From: Chryseobacterium populi
GTDB lineage: Bacteria > Bacteroidota > Bacteroidia > Flavobacteriales > Weeksellaceae
Direction of reading: 5' to 3'
Length of the DNA stretch: 40,299 bases
Assembly: GCF_000282115.1 (NCBI RefSeq)
Contig: NZ_AKJY01000053.1
Span: 1-40,299 of the forward strand
Numbering within the stretch: the stretch's first letter is position 1; the number at the start of each line of letters is the position of its first letter. The position numbers and the translations under genes were made by a program. Positions 1-6,273 of the stretch are shown piece by piece. Under the pieces are notes generated by a model. The model was given only the letters and a program-made list of their open reading frames with translations, was not told the DNA's origin and did no database searches.

Positions 1-9
1 AACTACAAA

Positions 10-50
10 TTTTGAGACAGAAAAAAGACTGCCCCTTTTGAGACAGCCTC
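10..50. repeat. IS-like terminal repeat (tentative)
   Basis: TTTTGAGACAG occurs at 10-20 and again, extended to TTTTGAGACAGCCTC, at 36-50. Read on the minus strand this is GAGGCTGTCTCAAAA, which resembles terminal inverted repeats I associate with insertion sequences in Bacteroidota. The decayed DUF1003 reading frame stops matching its intact paralogue exactly where this motif begins, as expected for insertion into that gene. No transposase is visible, because the element would continue beyond the left edge of the window. Confidence 0.4.
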
Positions 51-53
51 TTT

Positions 54-262
54 TTAACCAATAAATGGTCTATTTTTTCACTCGATAATCTAATTTCTAA
101 TTCGGCTTTTAAATTAATTTTGTAATTGTGTTCTCCTCTCAGCCTATCTTTTTGTTCCGGTCTGTTTTGGCTCATTATAGTAATGGGAGTTTGAATGGTG
201 ACCGGGGTTAAGATAAAGAATAAAATTAAGAAAAATAAAAGGAAAAGGGTCAAAGAATTTTG
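54..262 (-). pseudogene. DUF1003 membrane protein remnant
   Basis: The minus strand encodes a stretch closely matching the second membrane segment and the coiled-coil tail of the intact DUF1003 protein at 4581-5282, including MSQNR-EQKDRLRGEH-YKINLKAELEI and SEKIDHLLV. Homology begins right after an in-frame TAA, so the N-terminal two thirds are missing. It ends after HLLV, where the frame enters the IS-like end at 36-50 and reads KKRLSQKGQ. Nucleotide identity in the core is high, so this is a recent or slowly decaying duplicate. No start codon or full domain remains and it cannot be functional. Confidence 0.8.
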
Positions 263-446
263 TTATATAGCTTTCACTGTGAATATATTTAGTAATGAAT
301 TATGAAGTAAATTTATCTTTCAATTTTCTAAAGTTGAATATTTTATAATCAATAGTATTACAAATTATTTTTTTATGTTGTATATATCATACTAATACAA
401 GCATTCAGAATTGTTTTTATTTCCTTTGATAGATAAATTCTAATAT

Positions 447-872
447 TTAGAATTCATATTGGTTAATCCAACTAAGGATTGAAGCTGTTATTTCTATGCA
501 AAGTTTATCAAAATCATAGGTATAGGCAAAATCATCACTAAGTTCATATTTATCAAATATAGGGGCGCATAATTTTAACATTTTCAGACTAAATGACTTT
601 AGCTCATCATGTTTCATGAGATTTCCAAAGTTATTGTTGATAATATTTGAAACGGTCTCGAATTTTGAAAAATGAAATTTCTCAAAAAGGATGTGATCCG
701 TATAATATTCACATTGCTCAATCGAACTTCCAGACCTTATAGCACCATCATATACAATTTTCGCCCATTGGGAACGCTGCTCTATTAATGCTGTGTTAGG
801 AACTAATTCTGGAAAGCTATTACTCAATAAATTTTGTAATCGTTCCTTGTAATATGTTACATCCTTTTCCAT
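447..872 (-). CDS. DUF1896 family protein
   Basis: This 141-residue soluble protein is recognised as DUF1896. Family-like features are the opening MEKDVTYYKERLQNLL, the central IEQRSQWAKIVYDGAIRSG, HFSKFETVSNII, and the strongly typical C-terminal SDDFAYTYDFDKLCIEITASIL. The family is small, alpha-helical and of unknown function, and I know it mostly from conjugative and other mobile elements of Bacteroidota. That fits the IS-like end and gene debris around it. It stands alone on the minus strand. The start codon lies in the first copy of a 26-bp-period tandem duplication (861-912), whose upstream copy carries a second, quickly terminated ATG. No catalytic motif is visible. Confidence 0.75.
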   Translation of the reverse strand: MEKDVTYYKERLQNLLSNSFPELVPNTALIEQRSQWAKIVYDGAIRSGSSIEQCEYYTDHILFEKFHFSKFETVSNIINNNFGNLMKHDELKSFSLKMLKLCAPIFDKYELSDDFAYTYDFDKLCIEITASILSWINQYEF

Positions 873-912
873 AAAATTTGTGATTTATCCTTTTTCCATA
901 AAATCTGTGATA
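861..912. repeat. Tandem duplication over the DUF1896 start
   Basis: Two near-identical copies of about 25 bp (861-886 and 887-912, each beginning ATCC-T4/5-CCATAAAAT-TGTGAT) lie head to tail. The first copy holds the ATG of the DUF1896 gene on the minus strand. The second, further upstream, holds another ATG followed after four codons by TAA. It looks like a small local duplication of the translation initiation region. Confidence 0.6.
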
Positions 913-1074
913 ATTGTATGTAGCATATAAGCTTAATATAATATCATTTCTATGTATTGTCAGTTCTGTAAAACATGTATAATCGTTCAGGTATTTTATG
1001 AATTCATATTTCAGGCTTCCATAGCCCAATAGTTTTGATTTGTAATAGGTAAAATTAATATGGAACCATCTAAA

Positions 1075-2421
1075 TTATAAATTTTCTGAGGTTCTAAAAT
1101 CTGTTGGAAATTCCATGCTAATTCTTGCCATAAGATAACTGACCGTAGATTCTGCTCCCTGATTAATATTCACGTTGTTTTTCTCAAGCCCATCATAGCA
1201 ACCTCTGGTTACAGGATTGTAAATAATTTGGTTTAACTGGTTTTTTCCAAGAAACCAATTAAAGGAATTGTGCATCATCTGAAAATACTTTTCATTATCT
1301 AAAATCTTATAAAATGAAGCTAATGCAAGAATAGTATAAGCCACGTCAATAGGCTGTTCTCCACCATTCGATCTATTGTTTTCCTTGCTTTCTTTTTGTA
1401 ACCAGCCTTGGTTAGAAATCACTTTTATAGTATCGTTGACAATTATTTTAGACAAGAGAAAAGCAAAAGACTGTTTCGCTATTTCCTTATATATTTCATT
1501 TTTAGTAGCAACCCAAGCAAATAATAAAGCTTCCGGCAATACGCTATTTCCGTAAGTCAGATAACTTTCGAACCACATCCAATTACCTTTAGCTTCATGT
1601 TGATACATTTTCACCAAACGATTCGCCAATTCTTTTAATAAAGGAATATTTTTTTCAGAATTCTGGTAATACAATCCTTTTATAATAAAAGCTATGGCTC
1701 TGGTGGAATATATTTTTTCAGCAAAAACCAAGTTTTTTTGAAGCATGGCTTCTGCGAGTTCATAAAATTCCTGTGGTAAAATTTCTCTTAATGAAATTAA
1801 ATAACCCAAAGCCCATATCGCTCTTCCGTTAGAATCTTCAAGGTTGGTTTCGTAATTCTGTGGGGTAAATTGTTTTTCCTTATCCACATAATTTAGGAAA
1901 CTGCCATCTTTTTGTTGACAAAATTTAATAAAATTTAAATAGATTGAAATTAATTGCAGATCAGATTTGTTTTTGGTGGCTTTGTAATGTTGGCAAATAG
2001 CGATCATTGCACGTGCATTATCATCCAGGGTATAGCCGGAATCAATATCTGGTTCACTGATCTTGGAAAATTGTATCATTCCAAAATCTGTAGTTATATT
2101 TTGGATATGATCAAGATTGAATTTAGGTAAGGTATATTTGAGTTTTGCATTGCTGTTTCTGAATTTATGAAATAATAAAGCATGTAAAATAGACGAATTT
2201 TCCCAAGCGGTCGGAGCCATTTTTTGCAAAGATTTTATGCGTAATTTTTCACGACTATTTTCATTTTTCAGTAAAGTATTAACAGCAAAAGTCAATTGTT
2301 TTGGGGCTTCAAAATCAATGAGTATTCCTGTTTCCTCTTTTAAAACTTCTAAAGCATGTGGAATAGGAGTAGAAACAATGGAACACCCGCAATCCGATGC
2401 TTGAAAAATTACCTTTGGCAA
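1075..2421 (-). pseudogene. Glycosyltransferase, C-terminal remnant
   Basis: The 448-residue frame matches the last ~430 residues of the intact 776-residue protein at 17896-20226. It shares CGC-IVSTPIPHALE, PTAWENS, TTDFG-QFS, DSGYTLDDNARA-IA, NLED-GRAIWALGYLIS, GGEQPIDV-YTI and NQGAESTVSYLMAR. The GT4 acceptor side and most of the donor-binding domain are missing; only the very end of the GT part plus the helical C-terminal domain remains. Homology starts at 2391, where it abuts in another frame the first ~50 codons of a GH130 gene. The only available start is a TTG inside that foreign segment. An internal deletion therefore fused two neighbouring genes out of frame. The remaining frame is uninterrupted, so a free C-terminal domain could still be made, but expression is doubtful. 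Confidence 0.8.
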
Positions 2422-2545
2422 CGGCGCGGTAAAACAAATGTATTTTTCCGTTTTCCTGAATAACAGCTGGGTTTAGAACTCCTTCGCTCTCAAAGCTTAA
2501 GTCGGTTTTCCTGAGGATGATTCCTTCTTTTTTTATTTCTATCAT
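2315..2545 (-). pseudogene. GH130 glycoside phosphorylase, N-terminal remnant
   Basis: Codons 1-51 match the intact GH130 protein at 20219-21262: KKEGIIL-KT-L-FES-GVLNPAV, HLFYRAV-K-N, SSIG. After SSIG (about position 2393) homology stops abruptly and the sequence continues as the glycosyltransferase C-terminal region in a different frame. This gives an unrelated tail and a stop at codon 77. The ATG at 2545 directly follows the TAA of the small Lys-rich gene upstream. The intact locus has the same order, GH130 then glycosyltransferase, so this is a deletion derivative of a second copy of that operon. Confidence 0.8.
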
Positions 2546-2677
2546 TTAGGTAGCAGCATTGCGACTTTCATTTTCTTTGTTTCTTTTTTTATCTTGTTTG
2601 TCTTGTCGTTTCTCTTTTGCTGATTTTGAAGGAGGCGTTTTATCCGATTTTTTCTTTGTTTCCTTTCCTTTTAACAT
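2546..2677 (-). CDS. Small Lys-rich protein
   Basis: A 43-codon frame begins at the ATG at 2677 and ends with TAA immediately before the ATG of the GH130 remnant. The product is extremely basic and hydrophilic: MLKGKETKKKSDKTPPSK, then SAKEKRQDKQDKKRNKENE. About a third of the residues are Lys or Arg, there is no Cys or Trp, and it is likely disordered. Similar 40-60 residue proteins with the pattern KKTPxKSxKEKRxxKxxKK are widespread in Bacteroidota and are usually annotated hypothetical. Nucleic-acid binding would suit the charge but is not shown. The stop-start junction (TAAATG) suggests co-transcription with the former GH130 gene. Confidence 0.6.
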   Translation of the reverse strand: MLKGKETKKKSDKTPPSKSAKEKRQDKQDKKRNKENESRNAAT

Positions 2678-2777
2678 ATATTTTTATTTTATGTAAAGAT
2701 CATTGATTAGAAAGGGAAAACTTTGCAATAGTCTGTTCATTTATTACATAAATCATAGATATTAAATTTTAAAGGAT

Positions 2778-2785
2778 TAACTTTG
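2778..2785 (+). promoter_or_regulatory. Candidate -7 element for the AraC-type gene
   Basis: TAACTTTG matches the Bacteroidota -7 consensus TAnnTTTG and lies 52 nt before the AraC-type start codon. No TTG is seen at the expected -33 spacing. A sequence TTAC-N4-ATCA at 2744-2755 resembles the island operator but lies one base out of register. Confidence 0.35.
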
Positions 2786-2837
2786 AATAGAGTAGCTGTT
2801 GGCATATTGATTAACAGACTGAAATACAGGAAATCTT

Positions 2838-3398
2838 ATGAAACTGTATATAAAATATATGGTGAGCCTGCGTTGTAAAATGGTTGTTCATCAGGAGCTG
2901 GAAAAACTAGGTATTAAAAATGCTGTGGTAGATCTTGGTTTGGTAGAAATATTGGATGATATTAGTGTTAAACAAAGGCTTATGCTGAAAGAAAATCTTC
3001 TGAAGACAGGGCTTGAACTATTGGATGACAAAAAAAGTATTTTGATTGAAAAAATAAAGAATACTGTCACAGAAATGATTCATCATTCAGAATCTCTTCC
3101 AAAAGAAAATTTCTCAGACTATATCAGTAAAAAACTTGGTTATGATTACACCTATCTAGCCAATACATTTTCTGAGGTAAAGGGAATAACTCTTCAGCAT
3201 TTTATCATAATCAATAAAATTGAAAAGGTAAAAGAGCTGCTTTTGTATGATGAGCTTAATCTTACTGAAATTTCCTATAAACTCAATTACAGTAGTGCTG
3301 CTCATCTTTCCAATCAATTCAAAAAAATAACAGGGCTTTCGCCATCATTTTATAAGCAACTCAAACATAAACGTCTTAAAAATCTGGAAGATATTTAA
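2838..3398 (+). CDS. AraC-type regulator, HMA-like N-terminus
   Basis: A 186-residue protein. Its C-terminal half (roughly 85-180) is an AraC/XylS double helix-turn-helix: LGYDYTYLANTFSEVKGITLQHF is the first motif and LNLTEISYKLNYSSAAHLSNQFKKITGLSPS the typical second. The N-terminus (YIKYMVSLRCKMVVHQELEKLGI) resembles the short ferredoxin-like domain of a Bacteroidota subgroup of these regulators, which usually carries M-V-C-x-R-C like heavy-metal-associated domains. Here the first Cys is Ser (MVSLRC), so metal binding through a Cys pair is not possible. It probably binds DNA as a local regulator. It is divergent from the Lys-rich/GH130 debris and upstream of the CsbD-like gene. The target is unknown. 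Confidence 0.75.
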   Translation: MKLYIKYMVSLRCKMVVHQELEKLGIKNAVVDLGLVEILDDISVKQRLMLKENLLKTGLELLDDKKSILIEKIKNTVTEMIHHSESLPKENFSDYISKKLGYDYTYLANTFSEVKGITLQHFIIINKIEKVKELLLYDELNLTEISYKLNYSSAAHLSNQFKKITGLSPSFYKQLKHKRLKNLEDI

Positions 3399-3504
3399 CC
3401 GGAAAGATGTGATATATGTAAAATTATTTGTAAAAAGTATAGGCCAGATCTTATAATAAATATTCAACTTTGGAGAGTAATAATTCTGTTACATATAATC
3501 TTGA

Positions 3505-3726
3505 ATGATGAATACCAATCCTACTAAAAGTACGAAAGCTTTTAAAATAAAAGGAGATTGGAAGCAACAATCTCACCAGTTGAAAGAACAGTTCTCTCTG
3601 CTTAAAGATTCGGACTTGATGTTTGATATAGGAAAAGAGAATAAATTACTGGAAAGGATAGGAAATAAATTAAGCAAAAACCGTGAAGAAGTTATTAAAA
3701 TTCTTAATGACACTCAGCTTTTATAA
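3505..3726 (+). CDS. CsbD-like stress protein
   Basis: A 73-residue protein whose layout follows the CsbD family: a Trp near the start of the domain (GDWKQQSHQLKEQFSLLKDSDLMF), then a Gly-Lys turn (IGKENKLLERIGNKL) and a closing S-x-x-REEV-x-x-ILN helix. CsbD proteins are small helical general-stress proteins, under sigma-B control in Bacillus and of unknown biochemical role. A candidate -7 element CAACTTTG lies at 3465-3472, 32 nt before the ATG. The gene sits alone between the AraC-type regulator and two small coupled genes. The match is from sequence pattern only. Confidence 0.65.
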   Translation: MMNTNPTKSTKAFKIKGDWKQQSHQLKEQFSLLKDSDLMFDIGKENKLLERIGNKLSKNREEVIKILNDTQLL

Positions 3727-3850
3727 TGAGCGTACTAAAACCCGAGAAACAATATTTATTTTTTAAGGGATTTTAATCGAAAAAGGGCAGGTGCTTTTAA
3801 GCTTCTGTTCTTTTTATTTGAATATATCATTACTTCCAAAATAAAAAGAG

Positions 3851-4072
3851 ATGAGATCAGCTGAAACTTTCCAGAATCTTACAAGAAAAATTTTTAAGGT
3901 GACAACTAAAATACAGTCTTCATATCCCGAATTATATTTCCTGCTAAATGAAACTCCATTATTTATGTCATCTAATGAGGCGAATATTACAATACAAGAT
4001 CTCAAGCAATATCTTACTACGATAAGAATGCAACTTATTACGTTTGAGAAAGATAAAAAAATGAAATTATGA
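3851..4072 (+). CDS. Hypothetical small protein
   Basis: A 73-residue, probably helical, soluble protein with no signal peptide or recognised domain. It contains the segment SSYPELYFLLNETP followed by a helical stretch (IQDLKQYLTTIRMQLITFEK). I do not recognise the family with certainty; the arrangement Tyr-Pro-Glu-Leu then acidic/Pro then helix resembles small proteins seen beside stress genes in flavobacteria. Its stop overlaps the start of the next gene by four bases (ATGA), so the two are translationally coupled and probably function together. Confidence 0.6.
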   Translation: MRSAETFQNLTRKIFKVTTKIQSSYPELYFLLNETPLFMSSNEANITIQDLKQYLTTIRMQLITFEKDKKMKL

Positions 4073-4326
4073 AAACTATAACTTTATATAGATTTAAGGA
4101 TTTGGTAACCCAGAAAATTCCCTTTTTGGAGGGAAAATCTATGCTCAATTCTTCTGAAATTGATATTTTAGATACGGAAAAAGTTATTGAATATATGATT
4201 GAAGTATCTGATGATTTTGATTTTGAAAACTATGACACTACTGAACTCATAGCATTATGCAATACTTCGAACAAATTTGTTGAACATCATTTTGTTACAC
4301 GCTTGAATGATTATGATGTTATATAG
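4069..4326 (+). CDS. Hypothetical acidic small protein
   Basis: An 85-residue acidic protein rich in Asp and Glu (for example SDDFDFENYDTTELIALC), with no signal peptide, membrane segment or known motif. The ATG lies inside the stop codon overlap of the preceding 73-residue gene, so it is the second cistron of a coupled pair. A basic or neutral helical protein followed by an acidic partner could suggest a toxin-antitoxin or chaperone-type pair, but no known family supports this. Immediately downstream lies a decayed transporter relic. Confidence 0.55.
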   Translation: MKTITLYRFKDLVTQKIPFLEGKSMLNSSEIDILDTEKVIEYMIEVSDDFDFENYDTTELIALCNTSNKFVEHHFVTRLNDYDVI

Positions 4327-4339
4327 CCTTTACAGATTA

Positions 4340-4510
4340 TGCCTAGTCGAGCCAGTTAGTCTTACAAGAGATGCAATTTTTACCGCTGTGATGATCATCC
4401 TTACGGGAATTGTTTAGATTTGTATTGTCGTGGAGTGAATTCGTTTTAAGAAACCGTTCTTTACTCTTGAGGGGAGGACCATAATAACCCTTATCGTTAT
4501 TGCTGCCTTA
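4340..4510 (+). pseudogene. Relic resembling ChaA Ca2+/H+ antiporter
   Basis: One plus-strand frame reads SLTRDAIFTAVMIILTGIV, stop, ICIVVE, stop, IRFKKPFFTLEG, then a hydrophobic stretch ITLIVIAAL. This mirrors a conserved block of ChaA-type calcium/proton antiporters (pattern RDxxFxAVMIxxNGIVGxCxxxGGxRxxxxxFxxxGA). The two in-frame stops, TAG at 4415 and TGA at 4436, fall where Gly codons are expected. Nothing before or after extends the match. I identify the family from memory of its motif, so this is a tentative relic of a cation antiporter that once stood near the P-type ATPase. Confidence 0.5.
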
Positions 4511-4580
4511 AAAAAAACAATTATTGGAAATTTGTTTTTAATAATTGTGCAAAAAATAACGTAATACATATAAACTGTGT

Positions 4581-5282
4581 TTAACTTTTTCTTTTTATTT
4601 CCTTCATCAGATCCTCCAGATAATCCAGATAATCAGTTTGTATATCTTGTATTTCCAACAGTTTTTTGTTTTGATTTACCAATAGATGGTCTATTTTTTC
4701 ACTTAGCAATTTAATTTCTAATTCAGCTTTTAAATTGATTTTGTAGTCATGTTCTCCTCTTAGTCTGTCCTTTTGTTCCTGTCTGTTTTGGCTCATCATA
4801 ATAATGGGAGCCTGAATGGCTGCTAAACAGGAAAGAATGAGATTGAGTAAAATAAACTGAAACGGATCAAATGAATTGGTTAATAACCAAACATTAATCA
4901 TCATCCATAGTAATATAAATGAAAAAAATACAATAATAAATGCCCAGCTGCCTCCAAATAATGCCACTTTATCTGCAATTTTTTCTCCAATAGTTAATTC
5001 TGATTCAATTTCGGCTTGTATATTTTCTGACAGAATGGAGTTATTTTTAATGGCATCCATCACATCCAAGTCTATGATGGCTAGTTCACCTTTTTCCTGT
5101 GATATTAAAGAAGTCAGATATAGTCGTCTGTATTTATTAAGTTCAATTAAAGAAATATAATGATCTTTTGAAAAGCCGGGGAAATCCATTCTTAATAAAT
5201 TAAAAATACCATCTCTAATGTCCTGCCCTTGTATTTCTTCACCTTTCCCGATCTTCTTTTTGCTGATATAGCTTGTTTCCAT
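4581..5282 (-). CDS. DUF1003 membrane protein
   Basis: A 233-residue protein with a soluble N-terminal part (1-95), two adjacent membrane helices (about 104-126 and 137-158, FIIVFFSFILLWMMINVWLL and ILLNLILSCLAAIQAPIIMM) and a charged coiled-coil C-terminus. The segments GSWAFIIVF and IQAPIIMMSQNRQEQKDRLR are hallmarks of DUF1003, a predicted inner-membrane family of unknown function. A minus-strand element AAATTTTG (5301-5294) is a plausible -7 box just ahead of the ATG; the island operator is not seen here. A broken second copy lies at 54-262. It follows BON1 on the same strand with a 173-nt gap. Confidence 0.85.
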   Translation of the reverse strand: METSYISKKKIGKGEEIQGQDIRDGIFNLLRMDFPGFSKDHYISLIELNKYRRLYLTSLISQEKGELAIIDLDVMDAIKNNSILSENIQAEIESELTIGEKIADKVALFGGSWAFIIVFFSFILLWMMINVWLLTNSFDPFQFILLNLILSCLAAIQAPIIMMSQNRQEQKDRLRGEHDYKINLKAELEIKLLSEKIDHLLVNQNKKLLEIQDIQTDYLDYLEDLMKEIKRKS

Positions 5283-5455
5283 TGTTGATCTTTCAAAATT
5301 TAAAATTAGTTTTATTTAAAGTATATTTCAGGATGTTCTCTTTGTTTACCATTTGTTTTTTCTGTCAATACTTTGCTCTCTGTTAAAAGTAGTTTTCATG
5401 GCAATTTTTCAATGTTCCGGTATACCGATTGAATTGAAGCTTACATTTCAGATAG

Positions 5456-6127
5456 TCAACTATTTTTTGAATATTCATAATCTACAAATAGCCAGTTTTC
5501 TACATGCTGTATTCCCGGAGTTTTCCATGCAATACGGTCGGCTTCTTCTTTTTGATGCCATGAATTTACTGTTCCTGTTAACGTCACTGTAGTACCGGAT
5601 ACCTTTATATGAATATCGCTATTGTAAACCAACCAATTCATTTTCATGGCATTTTCAATGTCTTTTTGTTTGATAACATCTATTATTTCTGATTGGATTT
5701 TAATATTATTGATGATCGCTTTTATACCTGGAAGATAATGGATTGCATTTTTAATAATTTCTCTCTGATAGTCCCACTGCACTTCACCCTCTAAAGTTAC
5801 CTGCCCATTTTCAACAATTACTTTGATCATATTCTCCGGAATAAATACATTGGATTTAAAGGCTTCTAAAATTTCATGGGCAATTTCATTATCGGTTTTT
5901 GATAAGGAGTCTGGAGATTTCACGATGATATTTTCTATTAAGATTTTTACTCCAACAACTTTTTTTGCAGCATTTTCCGCTTCTATTTTTTTTGCATAAT
6001 GATCAACTTCTCCTGTAAGGGAAACCACACCGTCTTTTGCTGTAACTCCTATTTCTGCTGAGTGTAATAATGGTTCCCATTGAATGGCATCCTGAACATT
6101 CTTTTGTAATTCTGCATTTGTTTTCAT
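5456..6127 (-). CDS. Triple BON-domain protein (BON1)
   Basis: A 223-residue protein of three consecutive BON domains (about 5-70, 76-145 and 152-220), each with the G-x-V-x-L-x-G-x-V core: DGVVSLTGEVDHYAKK, NGQVTLEGEVQWDYQR, GTTVTLTGTVNSWHQK. BON domains occur in OsmY and in secretins and are thought to bind membranes or phospholipid. No signal peptide is visible, unlike OsmY, so a cytoplasmic or membrane-surface location is likely. Closely related paralogues lie at 13849-14511 and 17116-17781. The upstream region carries the island's paired CRP/FNR-like operator and a GAATTTTG -7 element at the conserved spacing, so it is probably a core member of that regulon. Confidence 0.85.
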   Translation of the reverse strand: MKTNAELQKNVQDAIQWEPLLHSAEIGVTAKDGVVSLTGEVDHYAKKIEAENAAKKVVGVKILIENIIVKSPDSLSKTDNEIAHEILEAFKSNVFIPENMIKVIVENGQVTLEGEVQWDYQREIIKNAIHYLPGIKAIINNIKIQSEIIDVIKQKDIENAMKMNWLVYNSDIHIKVSGTTVTLTGTVNSWHQKEEADRIAWKTPGIQHVENWLFVDYEYSKNS

Positions 6128-6146
6128 TACATCTTAATTTATCATT

Positions 6147-6211
6147 CAAAATTCCAGAAACTTTCCAGCATATACCATGATCAGTATCACGCTGAAACCT
6201 GATACTGGTCA
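6147..6211. promoter_or_regulatory. Paired CRP/FNR-like operator, BON1/ATPase
   Basis: Boxes TGATcagtATCA (6178-6189) and TGATactgGTCA (6200-6211) repeat with 22-bp phase and together form an almost perfect dyad. Toward BON1, the minus-strand -7 element GAATTTTG occupies 6154-6147, starting 24 bp from the inner box edge. Toward the ATPase, the matching position (6235-6242) reads TAAATAAT, a poor -7 element. The same layout recurs at five other sites in the window. Confidence 0.75.
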
Positions 6212-6273
6212 GGCATGGAAATTCAATTTGTATATAAATAATTGCTTATTTTTAGATAACCTATTTATTTGAT

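Noticed and set aside
820..1029. 69-codon minus-strand open frame
   Set aside because: It overlaps the DUF1896 start and the tandem duplication, has biased Tyr/Asn/Ile composition from AT-rich DNA, and shows no domain.
3410..3421. TGATatatGTAA as an operator for the CsbD-like gene
   Set aside because: The right half does not fit RTCA, no second box lies 22 bp away, and the -7 element is 44 bp downstream.
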